Position numbers and translations under genes: made by a program
Shown: positions 16,808-23,900 of the stretch, one piece after another
How the letters are laid out: each line of letters begins with the position of its first letter
Position numbering within the stretch: position 1 is the first letter of the stretch
The notes under the pieces: model-generated
The model's database searches: none
Told to the model about the DNA's origin: nothing
Seen by the model: the letters and a program-made list of their open reading frames with translations, nothing else
DNA from: a virus
Virus record (IMG/VR): IMGVR_UViG_3300030419_007586
Coordinates: 7,480-57,497 of that record
DNA length: 50,018 nt
Direction: 5' to 3' (one strand)

Positions 16808-17488
16808 TTAATATTCCTCATTTAAATCCAATAGTTCTGTAACTTTAATATATAAAGCTGGGCTTATGTCTTTAAGAATTCTTCTGTCTCCTAATAAATA
16901 ATTTTCAAACCCGTTAGCCCAATATTCCCTTAAAGACGTAATAGCGTAAGGAGAATAAAAAAGTTCTGCAGACGTAATTCTCAACTTATCATATCCAACA
17001 TCTTTATACATATGATCATCAAACTTATAATCATAGTCAGTGTTAGTGTAGTATACCATATCCAACGTTGGCTTGTCAATTAAATAATATAATCTACGTC
17101 TTTTGGCTATAAATTCCCTCTCAATTGAACCATCTCCATATATAAAGTCGCCATACTGCCCTTCTAATGAATGAGCAATTTCGTGAATGATATCGTCTAG
17201 CAAATCTCTTTCGTTATCTTGATCTGGTGAAATATATATTGCACCATCGGTATACATTGCATTGAAATGGCGGCCGTCTTTGGTCAATTCTTCAAAGTTT
17301 CCAACGTAAAATGCGTCAATATTGTTCATAAGCATTCGAGGCACCATATACTCAACTTGCTCAATTACAGATGCAAAATTAAGCTTATTGGTGAAAGGTT
17401 GCAGAACTAGTATTGGCTTGTTATGTATATATGATTGCCTAATTTTATCATTTGCTTCATTAACGCTATCTAAAATGTAATCTTTCAT
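16808..17488 (-). CDS. Zinc metallopeptidase-like protein (HEXXH)
   Basis: The 226-aa protein contains DIIHEIAHSLEGQYGD, an HEXXH zinc-binding helix. About 70 residues on, SPYAITSLREYWANGFENYL supplies a glutamate helix suited as third ligand. This layout resembles the anthrax-lethal-factor-like (ATLF) gluzincin domain. FNAMYTDGAIYISPDQD before the helix is also like that domain. No signal peptide is visible, so it should act in the infected cell or in the virion. The substrate is unknown. Confidence 0.7.
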   Translation of the reverse strand: MKDYILDSVNEANDKIRQSYIHNKPILVLQPFTNKLNFASVIEQVEYMVPRMLMNNIDAFYVGNFEELTKDGRHFNAMYTDGAIYISPDQDNERDLLDDIIHEIAHSLEGQYGDFIYGDGSIEREFIAKRRRLYYLIDKPTLDMVYYTNTDYDYKFDDHMYKDVGYDKLRITSAELFYSPYAITSLREYWANGFENYLLGDRRILKDISPALYIKVTELLDLNEEY

Positions 17489-17740
17489 TTATTGTGTGCC
17501 AAATGTCTTTTTAGCCATATCAACATCTGACATAGCCTGACGGTATCCTCTAATAAAATTTTCTTCTGCTATCACTAATAATGCTTCTGGAAATTCCTCG
17601 GCCATCACTTGAATAATCATTTCTACAGTCACTTCATCATTTTCTGGCTGTAGTTTTTCACCAACATAGTTGACTAGTAACTGTTTAAGTGGATTTTCCA
17701 TAGTTACAACTTTCAACAGATCTGGATTCTCATTAGCCAT
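17489..17740 (-). CDS. Small acidic protein of unknown function
   Basis: This 83-aa protein is not recognised. It is acidic and predicted helical (VEMIIQVMAEEFPEALLVIA, NFIRGYRQAMSDVDMAKK). The ATG has an AAAAGGAG site ten bases upstream and the stop is followed immediately by the zinc-peptidase gene. Similar short helical proteins are frequent in large marine phages (memory, not checked). Confidence 0.65.
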   Translation of the reverse strand: MANENPDLLKVVTMENPLKQLLVNYVGEKLQPENDEVTVEMIIQVMAEEFPEALLVIAEENFIRGYRQAMSDVDMAKKTFGTQ

Positions 17741-17782
17741 AGTATACTCCTTTTTATAATATTATCATATAATTATATTTTT

Positions 17783-20341
17783 TTAAAATATTTTTGCGGC
17801 AAGAGTTGCAACTTTTGAACGCTCACCCTTTATTAACGTTATATGGCCCGCCATATCATAGATTTTAAATTTTTCTACAGCATGAGTTAGTCCGTTTGAT
17901 GTCTCGTCAATATACATATTGTCTATTTGCTCTATGTCGCCAGTTAAAACGATCTTGGTGTTTTCGCCAACACGTGTAATGATTGTTTTAAGCTCATGAG
18001 TCGTGAGATTTTGTGCTTCATCAATAATAATAAATGCATTAGACACTGATCGTCCTCTTATATAAGTTAGAGCTTCTACTTCAATTGTTCCCTTATCGAT
18101 ATACAATTGTAGCGTTTCTTTGTCATTTCCCATTAAAAATTTCAAATTATCTTGAATTGGTGCGACCCATGGTGCCATTTTTTCTTCCATAGTTCCGGGT
18201 AAAAATCCGATATCACGGCCCATTGGCTGAATTGGTCTAGATATGACCAATCTTCTGTAATCTCCTGTTTCAATTACTTGATGGAGACCGGTTGCTATAG
18301 CTAAAAGAGTATTATGAGTTACAATGAGGTCATCGGTAACATACAAATGCTCTTCATCATCAATATATATGCATTGTGTCATCTTTTGGCCAACATATTC
18401 TACAGTGTCTATATATTTTCGTAAATTCACAGATTTATTTGGTTTCCACCGTTTAGCTTTTCTTGCAAGAAGAAAAGGATTAAACCCATCACCCAAAGAA
18501 ATTCTCACCCTGTAGCTTTTTCGGCCATTTCGTTTCTTTCCATTATAGGGATAGTTTGTGATTCTACTAGAAATAACAGCTTTGCCGCCAAAAGATCTTA
18601 CCAGAAAGGCTACATCGTAAGCTAATTTTTTTGAAACAGAACAAAACGATGTCTGCTTGCCGTTTTTACTAACAAATCCGTCTGCATCCATCAAACCTCT
18701 TAATATATTCAAGCGGTTTTCTACTGATGAGAATTTGTATTTTTCTGGTATTTCCTTCTCGTGGGACCTTTTGCCCCACAAGCCTTCTTTTAATAAAATA
18801 TTTTTTATTGGATTATTGGATTCTTTATCCTCATCTAGTCGTTCCCAAAGAAAGCCTTTGTATTGTTTTTGTTTTCCAGAGAAAACTCTCCAAACGTTTG
18901 TATAATCATATCCGCTTTGCTTAACTTCTTTAGCGGAATTATAAATTTTTTCTTGGCCATTGGCTATGTTAACCGATCGAATGCGACGGGATATGCCTCC
19001 TCCGTGCGAAGTATTTTTAGCTTTATTAATTATACGATAATCACAATTGCTGTTTGGTATTTTATTTATTTCACAATCATAGCTATCCAATATGCTTTGC
19101 AAAAGAATAATTGTTGTTTCATCTTTAGTGCTGAATGTTGGAATTCCAACAGAAATACATCCATCGCCTAATAAACTACCCAAAAGATAGGGATCTAACA
19201 GTAACTTTTCTTTGCTTTCAAATTCAATTGGGTGTACAACTGGGATGGAATGATTCCTCTTGTTTTGCTTTCCAATACGAAGAGAATTAATGATATCTTC
19301 TAGAGATTTTACACTTCCTTCTCTGCCTAGATCTCTATTTTTTTGTGTTCTGGTTAGCCAAAGATGTTCTTTACAAGCTTCTGTGCTAGTTCCGTCAGAA
19401 AATGACACCTTATAAACATCTTTTTTTCCTTGCGGAAATACACCAGCTACAATTGAGGACTTGCCTAGTCGATTAATGATCATATCGCCAACAGAAATTT
19501 CACCCATTTTTTTCCAGCCTGTCGGAGTTAGAATTTTAGAATCTAGTGGCTGGGCCTTGCCACTTCCTGCTTTGCCGACAAGAGTCACAACATCGACATT
19601 TTTATCCTTTAAAAGATCCAAAGCAAACACTTGCTCTTTATTTCTGGGTTTCACTCCCCACAGGCCATTTTTATGCTGTCCATTGATTCTTTTTAGAGGT
19701 TTTGCGTAAGAATAAAATCTTGCAAGAGCTGTTTTCTTTTCGTTTTGATTTGAAACTAATAAAATAAATTGATTGGGGTGTAGTTTTAGCTCATCCTCTT
19801 CTATATAAATTTCTTCACCAGCATAAAACCTGTCTATTGCAGGCTCATCAATTAAATGATTTATGAAACCTGTATACATATAGCTTGTATCTTGTACTAC
19901 GTGATTAGACTGATAATCTTCAGTTATGAGACCTAAAGCATCACATTTAACTCTCATATTGATGTCGCGAGTAACAACGATTACTTTTCTTTTGGGATTG
20001 ACCGCCTTTTGATTTAAAGCAACTCCTATAATTTCATTATCTGGTATGCTCAAATCTATGTTTTCAGGAATATCTTCCCCATTGCAAAGCTTAACGTAGA
20101 TTATTCCTTTACCTTTTCCAAGCCGTACACCTTTATACAGGCTTCCTTTCTCTCGTAATGCGTCTAGCTTTCTTATTATCTCGCGAGCATTAATACCTAC
20201 ACTGTCTTGTCTTTTTTTGTGGTTGTCTATTTCTTCTAGAACTTTCAGCGGAAGGATAATGTCATTATTTGCAAAAGAAAGAATCGAACTAGCATCAGTT
20301 AGGCAAACACTAGTGTCCAAAACATATATTTTTTTTGCCAT
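17783..20341 (-). CDS. phoH: PhoH-family ATPase with N-terminal PIN domain, interrupted by an intein
   Basis: The precursor is 852 aa from the ATG at 20341 (an in-frame TTG at 20353 is less likely). Residues 1-150 form a PIN-type ribonuclease domain (IYVLDTSVCLTD, VIVVTRDINMRVKC). The PhoH P-loop ATPase follows, with Walker A (TLVGKAGSGK|T) and Walker B (AFIIIDEAQN) and RPIQPMGRDIGFLPG. An intein of 415 aa splits Walker A between its Lys and Thr. After splicing the protein would be about 437 aa, the normal size of the PIN-PhoH (PhoH2-like) proteins. PhoH is widespread in marine phages; its role in infection is not settled. Confidence 0.93.
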   Translation of the reverse strand: MAKKIYVLDTSVCLTDASSILSFANNDIILPLKVLEEIDNHKKRQDSVGINAREIIRKLDALREKGSLYKGVRLGKGKGIIYVKLCNGEDIPENIDLSIPDNEIIGVALNQKAVNPKRKVIVVTRDINMRVKCDALGLITEDYQSNHVVQDTSYMYTGFINHLIDEPAIDRFYAGEEIYIEEDELKLHPNQFILLVSNQNEKKTALARFYSYAKPLKRINGQHKNGLWGVKPRNKEQVFALDLLKDKNVDVVTLVGKAGSGKAQPLDSKILTPTGWKKMGEISVGDMIINRLGKSSIVAGVFPQGKKDVYKVSFSDGTSTEACKEHLWLTRTQKNRDLGREGSVKSLEDIINSLRIGKQNKRNHSIPVVHPIEFESKEKLLLDPYLLGSLLGDGCISVGIPTFSTKDETTIILLQSILDSYDCEINKIPNSNCDYRIINKAKNTSHGGGISRRIRSVNIANGQEKIYNSAKEVKQSGYDYTNVWRVFSGKQKQYKGFLWERLDEDKESNNPIKNILLKEGLWGKRSHEKEIPEKYKFSSVENRLNILRGLMDADGFVSKNGKQTSFCSVSKKLAYDVAFLVRSFGGKAVISSRITNYPYNGKKRNGRKSYRVRISLGDGFNPFLLARKAKRWKPNKSVNLRKYIDTVEYVGQKMTQCIYIDDEEHLYVTDDLIVTHNTLLAIATGLHQVIETGDYRRLVISRPIQPMGRDIGFLPGTMEEKMAPWVAPIQDNLKFLMGNDKETLQLYIDKGTIEVEALTYIRGRSVSNAFIIIDEAQNLTTHELKTIITRVGENTKIVLTGDIEQIDNMYIDETSNGLTHAVEKFKIYDMAGHITLIKGERSKVATLAAKIF
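18311..19555 (-). other. Class 3-like intein with LAGLIDADG endonuclease inside phoH
   Basis: This 415-aa intein starts with Ala (AQPLDSKILTPTGW) and ends VTHN before Thr+1. A first-residue Ala rules out the class 1 nucleophile. A Trp in block B (CKEHLWLTR), a Cys in block F (MTQCIYIDDEEHLYVTDD) and Thr+1 make the W-C-T triad that defines class 3 inteins. Two dodecapeptides, LLGSLLGDGCI and LRGLMDADGF, mark a LAGLIDADG homing endonuclease. Between them IANGQEKIYNSAKEV and a repeat-like FLWERL resemble a NUMOD1/IENR DNA-binding module. Insertion in the conserved P-loop is typical of intein sites. Confidence 0.92.
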
Positions 20342-20375
20342 AAAAACTCTCAATATTCAGCACAGTTAAGTACCG

Positions 20376-20389
20376 TACAATAATTAGTC
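20376..20389 (-). promoter_or_regulatory. Candidate phage promoter element upstream of phoH
   Basis: On the coding strand this reads GACTAATTATTGTA, 35-48 bases before the phoH ATG. It matches the ACTA(T/A)TTAT(T/A) element found before several other genes in this window on both strands. There is no clear sigma-70 pair here. Confidence 0.45.
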
Positions 20390-20448
20390 TCTCATTTTTA
20401 TTTAAACTTTAACGAACATTTGTTTTATTTGGCTTATTTATATTATGA

Positions 20449-20470
20449 AAGCCAATTGATTACTTGGCTT
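20449..20470 (+). promoter_or_regulatory. Inverted repeat (AAGCCAA/TTGGCTT) before the trypsin-like lipoprotein gene
   Basis: A perfect 7-bp inverted repeat with an 8-base spacer lies just 5' of the AGGAGGT ribosome site (20476-20482). It could be an operator or a leader hairpin controlling translation of the plus-strand protease gene. The AT-rich CTTATTTATATTATG stretch just upstream (20433-20447) is a candidate promoter resembling the other ACTATTTAT elements. Confidence 0.4.
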
Positions 20471-20491
20471 CGTATAGGAGGTAAAAAAATA

Positions 20492-21259
20492 ATGTTAAGA
20501 GCAATATGTCTCTTTATTGTAACAGGGTTCATGGTATCTTGCAGCACTTTAAGTAATAAGTCAGCCAATGAAATTCTTCCACGAAAAGGATATATCTATA
20601 TTAAGAAAACTGTTGACTTAAAGATTTGCGCAGATGATATCTGCACTCAAGGCCGAATGGCATCTGCTGGTTCAGGCTTTGTTGTGAAAAAAACCTATAA
20701 GGGTTCTTTTATTGTAACAGCTTCGCACGTATGTAGCACAGAAAAAGAGGATCTACCAGAAAATGTAAAATTCACTGACACTTTACACGTTGAAACTTTA
20801 GGTGGTGATACCTTTAAAGCAGTCGTAGTCAGTAAAAAACCAGAAATTGATGTATGTATGATTTTTGCTGAAGACCTAGTCGACGGAGTCGAAGAAGTCA
20901 AACTAGCACCAAATGCACCAAAAGAAGGAGACAAAGTTTTTAATATTGCTTCTCCATATGGTATACATTATGAGAATGTTGTTCCAATATTTGAAGGAAG
21001 ATACATAGGAAGTAAAGATTTTGCCGGATTCTTTACTTTTGATGCTGGTCCAGGTTCAAGTGGATCAATGATACTGAACGATAAGGGTGAATTAGTTGGA
21101 GTGTTGCATTCTGTTTTTGCGAGAATGCATTCTGTTGTAGTTGCTGTGGAATATCACGCTTTAAGGCAGTTTATTAAGCGTTCTTTAATAGAGTCTGCGA
21201 CTCCACACGCCCAACAAGCTGAAGAATATTATAGATTAATGCGCCCACCTTACATATAG
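20492..21259 (+). CDS. Trypsin-like serine protease lipoprotein
   Basis: From the ATG at 20492 (AGGAGGT site ten bases upstream) the protein is 255 aa. A lipoprotein signal peptide, LRAICLFIVTGFMVSCSTLS, puts the lipobox Cys at about residue 17. The chymotrypsin-fold triad is visible as VTASHVC (His), KPEIDVCMIF (Asp) and DAGPGSSGSMI (Ser in GxGSSG). It should be anchored to a membrane facing the periplasm or outside. It is one of only two confident plus-strand genes and has its own leader. A phage-borne lipidated protease could protect the infected cell or process envelope proteins; that role is inference. Confidence 0.85.
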   Translation: MLRAICLFIVTGFMVSCSTLSNKSANEILPRKGYIYIKKTVDLKICADDICTQGRMASAGSGFVVKKTYKGSFIVTASHVCSTEKEDLPENVKFTDTLHVETLGGDTFKAVVVSKKPEIDVCMIFAEDLVDGVEEVKLAPNAPKEGDKVFNIASPYGIHYENVVPIFEGRYIGSKDFAGFFTFDAGPGSSGSMILNDKGELVGVLHSVFARMHSVVVAVEYHALRQFIKRSLIESATPHAQQAEEYYRLMRPPYI

Positions 21260-21264
21260 AATAT

Positions 21265-21591
21265 TTATTTTCTTACAAATATCTTTATACCTAGTTTATT
21301 TCTAACAGTCTTCAAGTCACTATAAAACTGTATACCTTGACGAGTCTCATCTAGAAAGGTGTTTTTGAAACTGGTTCTATCTCTGTTGAATATTCGTTCT
21401 AAGCATTGTTTTACTGCTTCATCAAATTCTGTTCGATTTTTTGGAGTCATTTTCATAAAGTGACTTGTTTGCAGAGACAAGTTATTATCATCATAAAATG
21501 AGATCTCTAGGCCTCCAACTTGTTGTCCATTACGAGGCATTAATCTATATTCTGCTTTAATGCTGAAATTGGCAGGGGAGCAAACATACCC
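21265..21591 (-). CDS. Hypothetical protein
   Basis: Not recognised. It is about 108 aa from the ATG at 21591 (a TTG at 21621 would add ten residues but overlaps the upstream gene). The sequence has alternating strand and helix character (AEYRLMPRNGQQVGGLEISF, EFDEAVKQCLERIFNRD). The stop lies five bases from the end of the convergent protease gene. Confidence 0.55.
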   Translation of the reverse strand, partial: GYVCSPANFSIKAEYRLMPRNGQQVGGLEISFYDDNNLSLQTSHFMKMTPKNRTEFDEAVKQCLERIFNRDRTSFKNTFLDETRQGIQFYSDLKTVRNKLGIKIFVRK

Positions 21592-21598
21592 CATTTCT

Positions 21599-21820
21599 TT
21601 AATATACGGCTTTTTCTTCAATTAGCGTTACCTCTTTAGGATTAATATATCTCATTTTCTTTATTTTATCATTAGGAGCTATTAGAGTTAGATATTGATT
21701 TCTATTCCAGGTAAGAGTTTCTATCGCTTGCAAAATCCACACTCTATGTTTATAGAGTACTTTAGATCCTTCGTGAATTCTTCTCTCATTGGCATCAATT
21801 GCGAACTTTTTTGTTTGCAT
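21599..21820 (-). CDS. Hypothetical small protein
   Basis: Not recognised. The 73-aa basic protein has a small beta-barrel look (GSKVLYKHRVWILQAIETL, YLTLIAPNDKIKKMRYI), reminiscent of SH3-like phage proteins. It overlaps the upstream ORF by 26 bases and is part of the three-gene unit ahead of the RNA cluster's 3' end. Confidence 0.55.
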   Translation of the reverse strand: MQTKKFAIDANERRIHEGSKVLYKHRVWILQAIETLTWNRNQYLTLIAPNDKIKKMRYINPKEVTLIEEKAVY

Positions 21821-22049
21821 TTTTCTTACTCTTTTTACTTTTCTTTTCTTCTGGCTTGCTCCAAACTTTAAGCTTATACCAACCTTCCTTGCTTTTTTCT
21901 CTTACTCTTTTAATCTTATATGACTCAAATTCATCTTTTAAGTCATTAATTTTATTTTTTGCTTCATCGTAATGTTTAAAAAAACCATAATTAATCCAGG
22001 TCTTTTCTGCTTTTTCTTGATCAGACATCGATTCCTCTTTGCGATTCAT
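21795..22049 (-). CDS. Hypothetical basic protein
   Basis: Not recognised. The 84-aa protein has a globular first part (KTWINYGFFKHYDEAKNKIN, GWYKLKVWSK), loosely like a SPOR/ferredoxin repeat, and a lysine-rich tail (KKSKKSKKNANKK). The ATG at 22049 has an AAGGAG site. A second in-frame ATG seven codons later also has an AGAGG site. The gene starts 20 bases after the tmRNA 3' end, so it may be co-transcribed with the RNAs. Confidence 0.55.
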   Translation of the reverse strand: MNRKEESMSDQEKAEKTWINYGFFKHYDEAKNKINDLKDEFESYKIKRVREKSKEGWYKLKVWSKPEEKKSKKSKKNANKKVRN

Positions 22050-22068
22050 ATATGCTCCTTAAATTGGC

Positions 22069-22378
22069 TGGAGATGTTGGGAGTCGAACCCAAATCCAAA
22101 AAATATCAAAAATAACGTCATTCACAAGATTAGTCAGTTATTTGTACTCTGACAAACCAAGTCCTACTTGCGCGTACCACTTGTTTTTGAAACTTGAAAA
22201 ACAAGAAAACTGCCTAGCTTCTTTAATAAAGTGCTAGGAACTTCAGATTACGCAGCTAAGGCGTAATCAAACTCAACGTTATCGTTGGCGTTTAAAAAGT
22301 TTGAGCATTTTGGCTGCATTACTCACACAGTCTTGCACGTTTATTTTATCCTTTCTCTGTCGAAACCATTTCATCCCC
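22069..22378 (-). ncRNA. ssrA: Transfer-messenger RNA (tmRNA), tag ANDNVEFDYALAA
   Basis: The 5' end GGGGATGAAATGGTTTCGAC and the 3' end GGGTTCGACTCCCAACATCTCC form the tRNA-like domain. The acceptor stem pairs GGGGATG with CATCTCC, the T-arm loop is TTCGACT, and the discriminator is A. CCA is not encoded (the next bases are GCC). The tag frame runs from GCC at 22289 to TAA at 22248 and encodes ANDNVEFDYALAA. This shares the AND start and the YALAA degron of bacterial tags (AANDENYALAA). Total length is 310 nt, within the bacterial range. It rescues stalled ribosomes and tags proteins for ClpXP-type proteases. It lies directly after two tRNA genes, and a ClpX gene is encoded 13 kb away. Confidence 0.95.
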
Positions 22379-22385
22379 ATAATCT

Positions 22386-22457
22386 AGCCTTCGATCAGAT
22401 TCGAACTGATGACCTACGCATTACTAGTGCGTAGCTCTGCCACTGAGCTACGAAGGC
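22386..22457 (-). tRNA. tRNA-Thr (anticodon AGT)
   Basis: A full cloverleaf can be drawn. The acceptor GCCTTCG pairs with CGAAGGC, the D-arm is GCTC/GAGC, the anticodon stem is ACGCA/TGCGT with loop CTAGTAA, and the T-arm is ATCAG/CTGAT with loop TTCGAAT. The central loop triplet is AGT, which reads threonine ACU. A34 is unusual for a bacterial Thr tRNA (GGT, TGT and CGT are usual). The discriminator is T and CCA is not encoded. It lies between tRNA-Asn and tmRNA. Confidence 0.88.
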
Positions 22458-22462
22458 CTAGG

Positions 22463-22534
22463 CTGCGCAGGTTGGATTCGAACCAACAACCGATCAGTTA
22501 ACAGCCGATCGCACTGCCATTGTGCTACTGCGCA
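22463..22534 (-). tRNA. tRNA-Asn (anticodon GTT)
   Basis: The acceptor TGCGCAG pairs with CTGCGCA. The D-arm is GCAC/GTGC, the anticodon stem ATCGG/CTGAT has loop CTGTTAA giving GTT, and the T-arm GTTGG/CCAAC has loop TTCGAAT. The discriminator is G, as expected for Asn. The 3' CCA is not encoded (CCT follows). It is six bases downstream of the HTH-protein gene, so the three RNAs are probably processed from one transcript. Confidence 0.95.
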
Positions 22535-22540
22535 ATATAT

Positions 22541-22906
22541 TTAATCATTATTTTCAAAATAAGGTATTATATCATACTTCTTTATATATCTATTAAATTC
22601 CATATAATCAATACCAAGAAACCTTGCCGCTTCTTTTTTAGTTCTTGCTATACTTAAAGCAGTTTTTAAAAGAGCATTCGTTACAGTATGTCTAGTTATT
22701 CTCCAAAGAGGCATACCATAAAACTTACCGCACAAATACCTAGTTGAAATTTCTAATTTAATAGCTATTAGATCTTCTAAAGGTATATTATTAATATCAT
22801 TTAAAGTTGAATTAGTAATCTTCTTTTCAGATTTAAGTTTATTAATAATACTATAGCTTTCAAATTTAGTTACTTTCTTTTTTCTTTTTCTATTTTTCCA
22901 AGTCAT
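22541..22906 (-). CDS. Small basic protein with Fis-type helix-turn-helix
   Basis: The 121-aa protein is strongly basic at its start (TWKNRKRKKKVTKFES). The C-terminal part, ALLKTALSIARTKKEAARFL then GIDYMEFNRYIKKYDI, matches the Fis/NtrC-type HTH pattern (AL..A.xN..xAA..LGI...x(L/F)..x(L/I)). It is probably a DNA-binding regulator or nucleoid-like protein. An inverted repeat lies just upstream of its start. Its stop is close to the tRNA-Asn gene. Confidence 0.68.
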   Translation of the reverse strand: MTWKNRKRKKKVTKFESYSIINKLKSEKKITNSTLNDINNIPLEDLIAIKLEISTRYLCGKFYGMPLWRITRHTVTNALLKTALSIARTKKEAARFLGIDYMEFNRYIKKYDIIPYFENND

Positions 22907-22912
22907 TTTATT

Positions 22913-22934
22913 ATATGATTTGATTATATCATAT
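22913..22934. promoter_or_regulatory. Inverted repeat ATATGAT-N8-ATCATAT upstream of the HTH gene
   Basis: A 7-bp perfect inverted repeat with an 8-base spacer sits 7-28 bases before the ATG of the Fis-like HTH gene. The position fits an operator, possibly self-regulation. AT-richness makes chance occurrence possible. Confidence 0.35.
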
Positions 22935-22970
22935 TTTTTGGAATAGTTTAAGGGATATTAATTAATTGAA

Positions 22971-23897
22971 TTAGAATTCTTCGTCTGGAATATTGAATTG
23001 ATCAGCGTCTTCTACAGGTAGTAATTCTGGAGCGGTTTCGATACCAAATGTCTCCAAATCTGCTTCAGCGTATTGAAAGTGACCAGTAAGGGGTTTGATA
23101 TCTGGATCTCCTTCAAAACCAGCTAATTTTGTGCCCAACATATTAATAAAGAACCATTTATAGAAATCTTCAGCATCTTGACCACTTAATTGATCAAATT
23201 CACCCAAGACTTGTGTTCTAGTCGCATTATAAAGTTTTGCAGCTGCTCGGGGTCCAGCTCGATCAACATCATCTAAAGATGTAATTAATTCTGAAACTTT
23301 AAATTCGTGCTCTTCTTCCTCTGTTGGTTCTTTGATTTCTTCTTCAGGCTCTAATGCTTGAAGTTTTGGATCTGTAACCTTCATTGTGAATTCTTCACCT
23401 TCTTCGTCTTCTTCGACCTCTTCTTGTTCGAATATTAATTTACTAGAGTTTATTACTTCCGCTAGCGCCTCAAATCCATTTTTATCAATTCTTTCTGTGG
23501 CTGCTTCAACTGCTTTTCGTAATTTCATATCTTTCGAAAAGGCAGCTTTAAAAAGCCATTTCCAAGTTGCAATAAAAGCTTTTCTTTGATCTGGATTAGT
23601 AGTTAGACGCTTATAGGCTGTCTTCGAGGTTTCCTTTATCGCTTCGAGTATTGCTCTTAATTCATTAATTCCAGTCGACGCATGCGGAGTGTCTTCGTTT
23701 TTTTCATTTAAAAGTTCAGTTTTACTTTCTTTGATTAAAGCGCGGATAATTTTACGAATTCTTTGTTCTTCCGATAATATTTCACTTAAGTGATGTTGTT
23801 TCTTTTCTTTTAAGTAGCTTTCTAAAAGTTTACGTAAGACTTTGCGGAACCTTTGTTCTTCTTTTAGCTCTGTTAAGAATTCATCGCGATTGATCAT
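22971..23897 (-). CDS. Hypothetical acidic protein with repeated basic helix at N-terminus
   Basis: Not recognised. The 308-aa protein has two copies of an amphipathic helix near its start (EEQRFRKVLRKLLESYLKE and EEQRIRKIIRALIKES). The centre is very acidic (EEVEEDEEGEEF, EPEEEIKEPTEEEEHEF) and the C-terminus is globular (DAEDFYKWFFINMLGTKLAG). The helices resemble the IIKEEL leaders of the array at 42-49 kb, though here they are not at the first residue. An acidic, helix-rich make-up fits a scaffold, core or packaged protein. It lies three bases after the 1133-aa gene. Confidence 0.6.
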   Translation of the reverse strand: MINRDEFLTELKEEQRFRKVLRKLLESYLKEKKQHHLSEILSEEQRIRKIIRALIKESKTELLNEKNEDTPHASTGINELRAILEAIKETSKTAYKRLTTNPDQRKAFIATWKWLFKAAFSKDMKLRKAVEAATERIDKNGFEALAEVINSSKLIFEQEEVEEDEEGEEFTMKVTDPKLQALEPEEEIKEPTEEEEHEFKVSELITSLDDVDRAGPRAAAKLYNATRTQVLGEFDQLSGQDAEDFYKWFFINMLGTKLAGFEGDPDIKPLTGHFQYAEADLETFGIETAPELLPVEDADQFNIPDEEF

Positions 23898-23900
23898 TAG

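Noticed and set aside
22069-22140. Separate tRNA at the tRNA-like 3' end
   Set aside because: The 5' partner of the acceptor stem is 300 bases away with a tag frame between, so it is one tmRNA.
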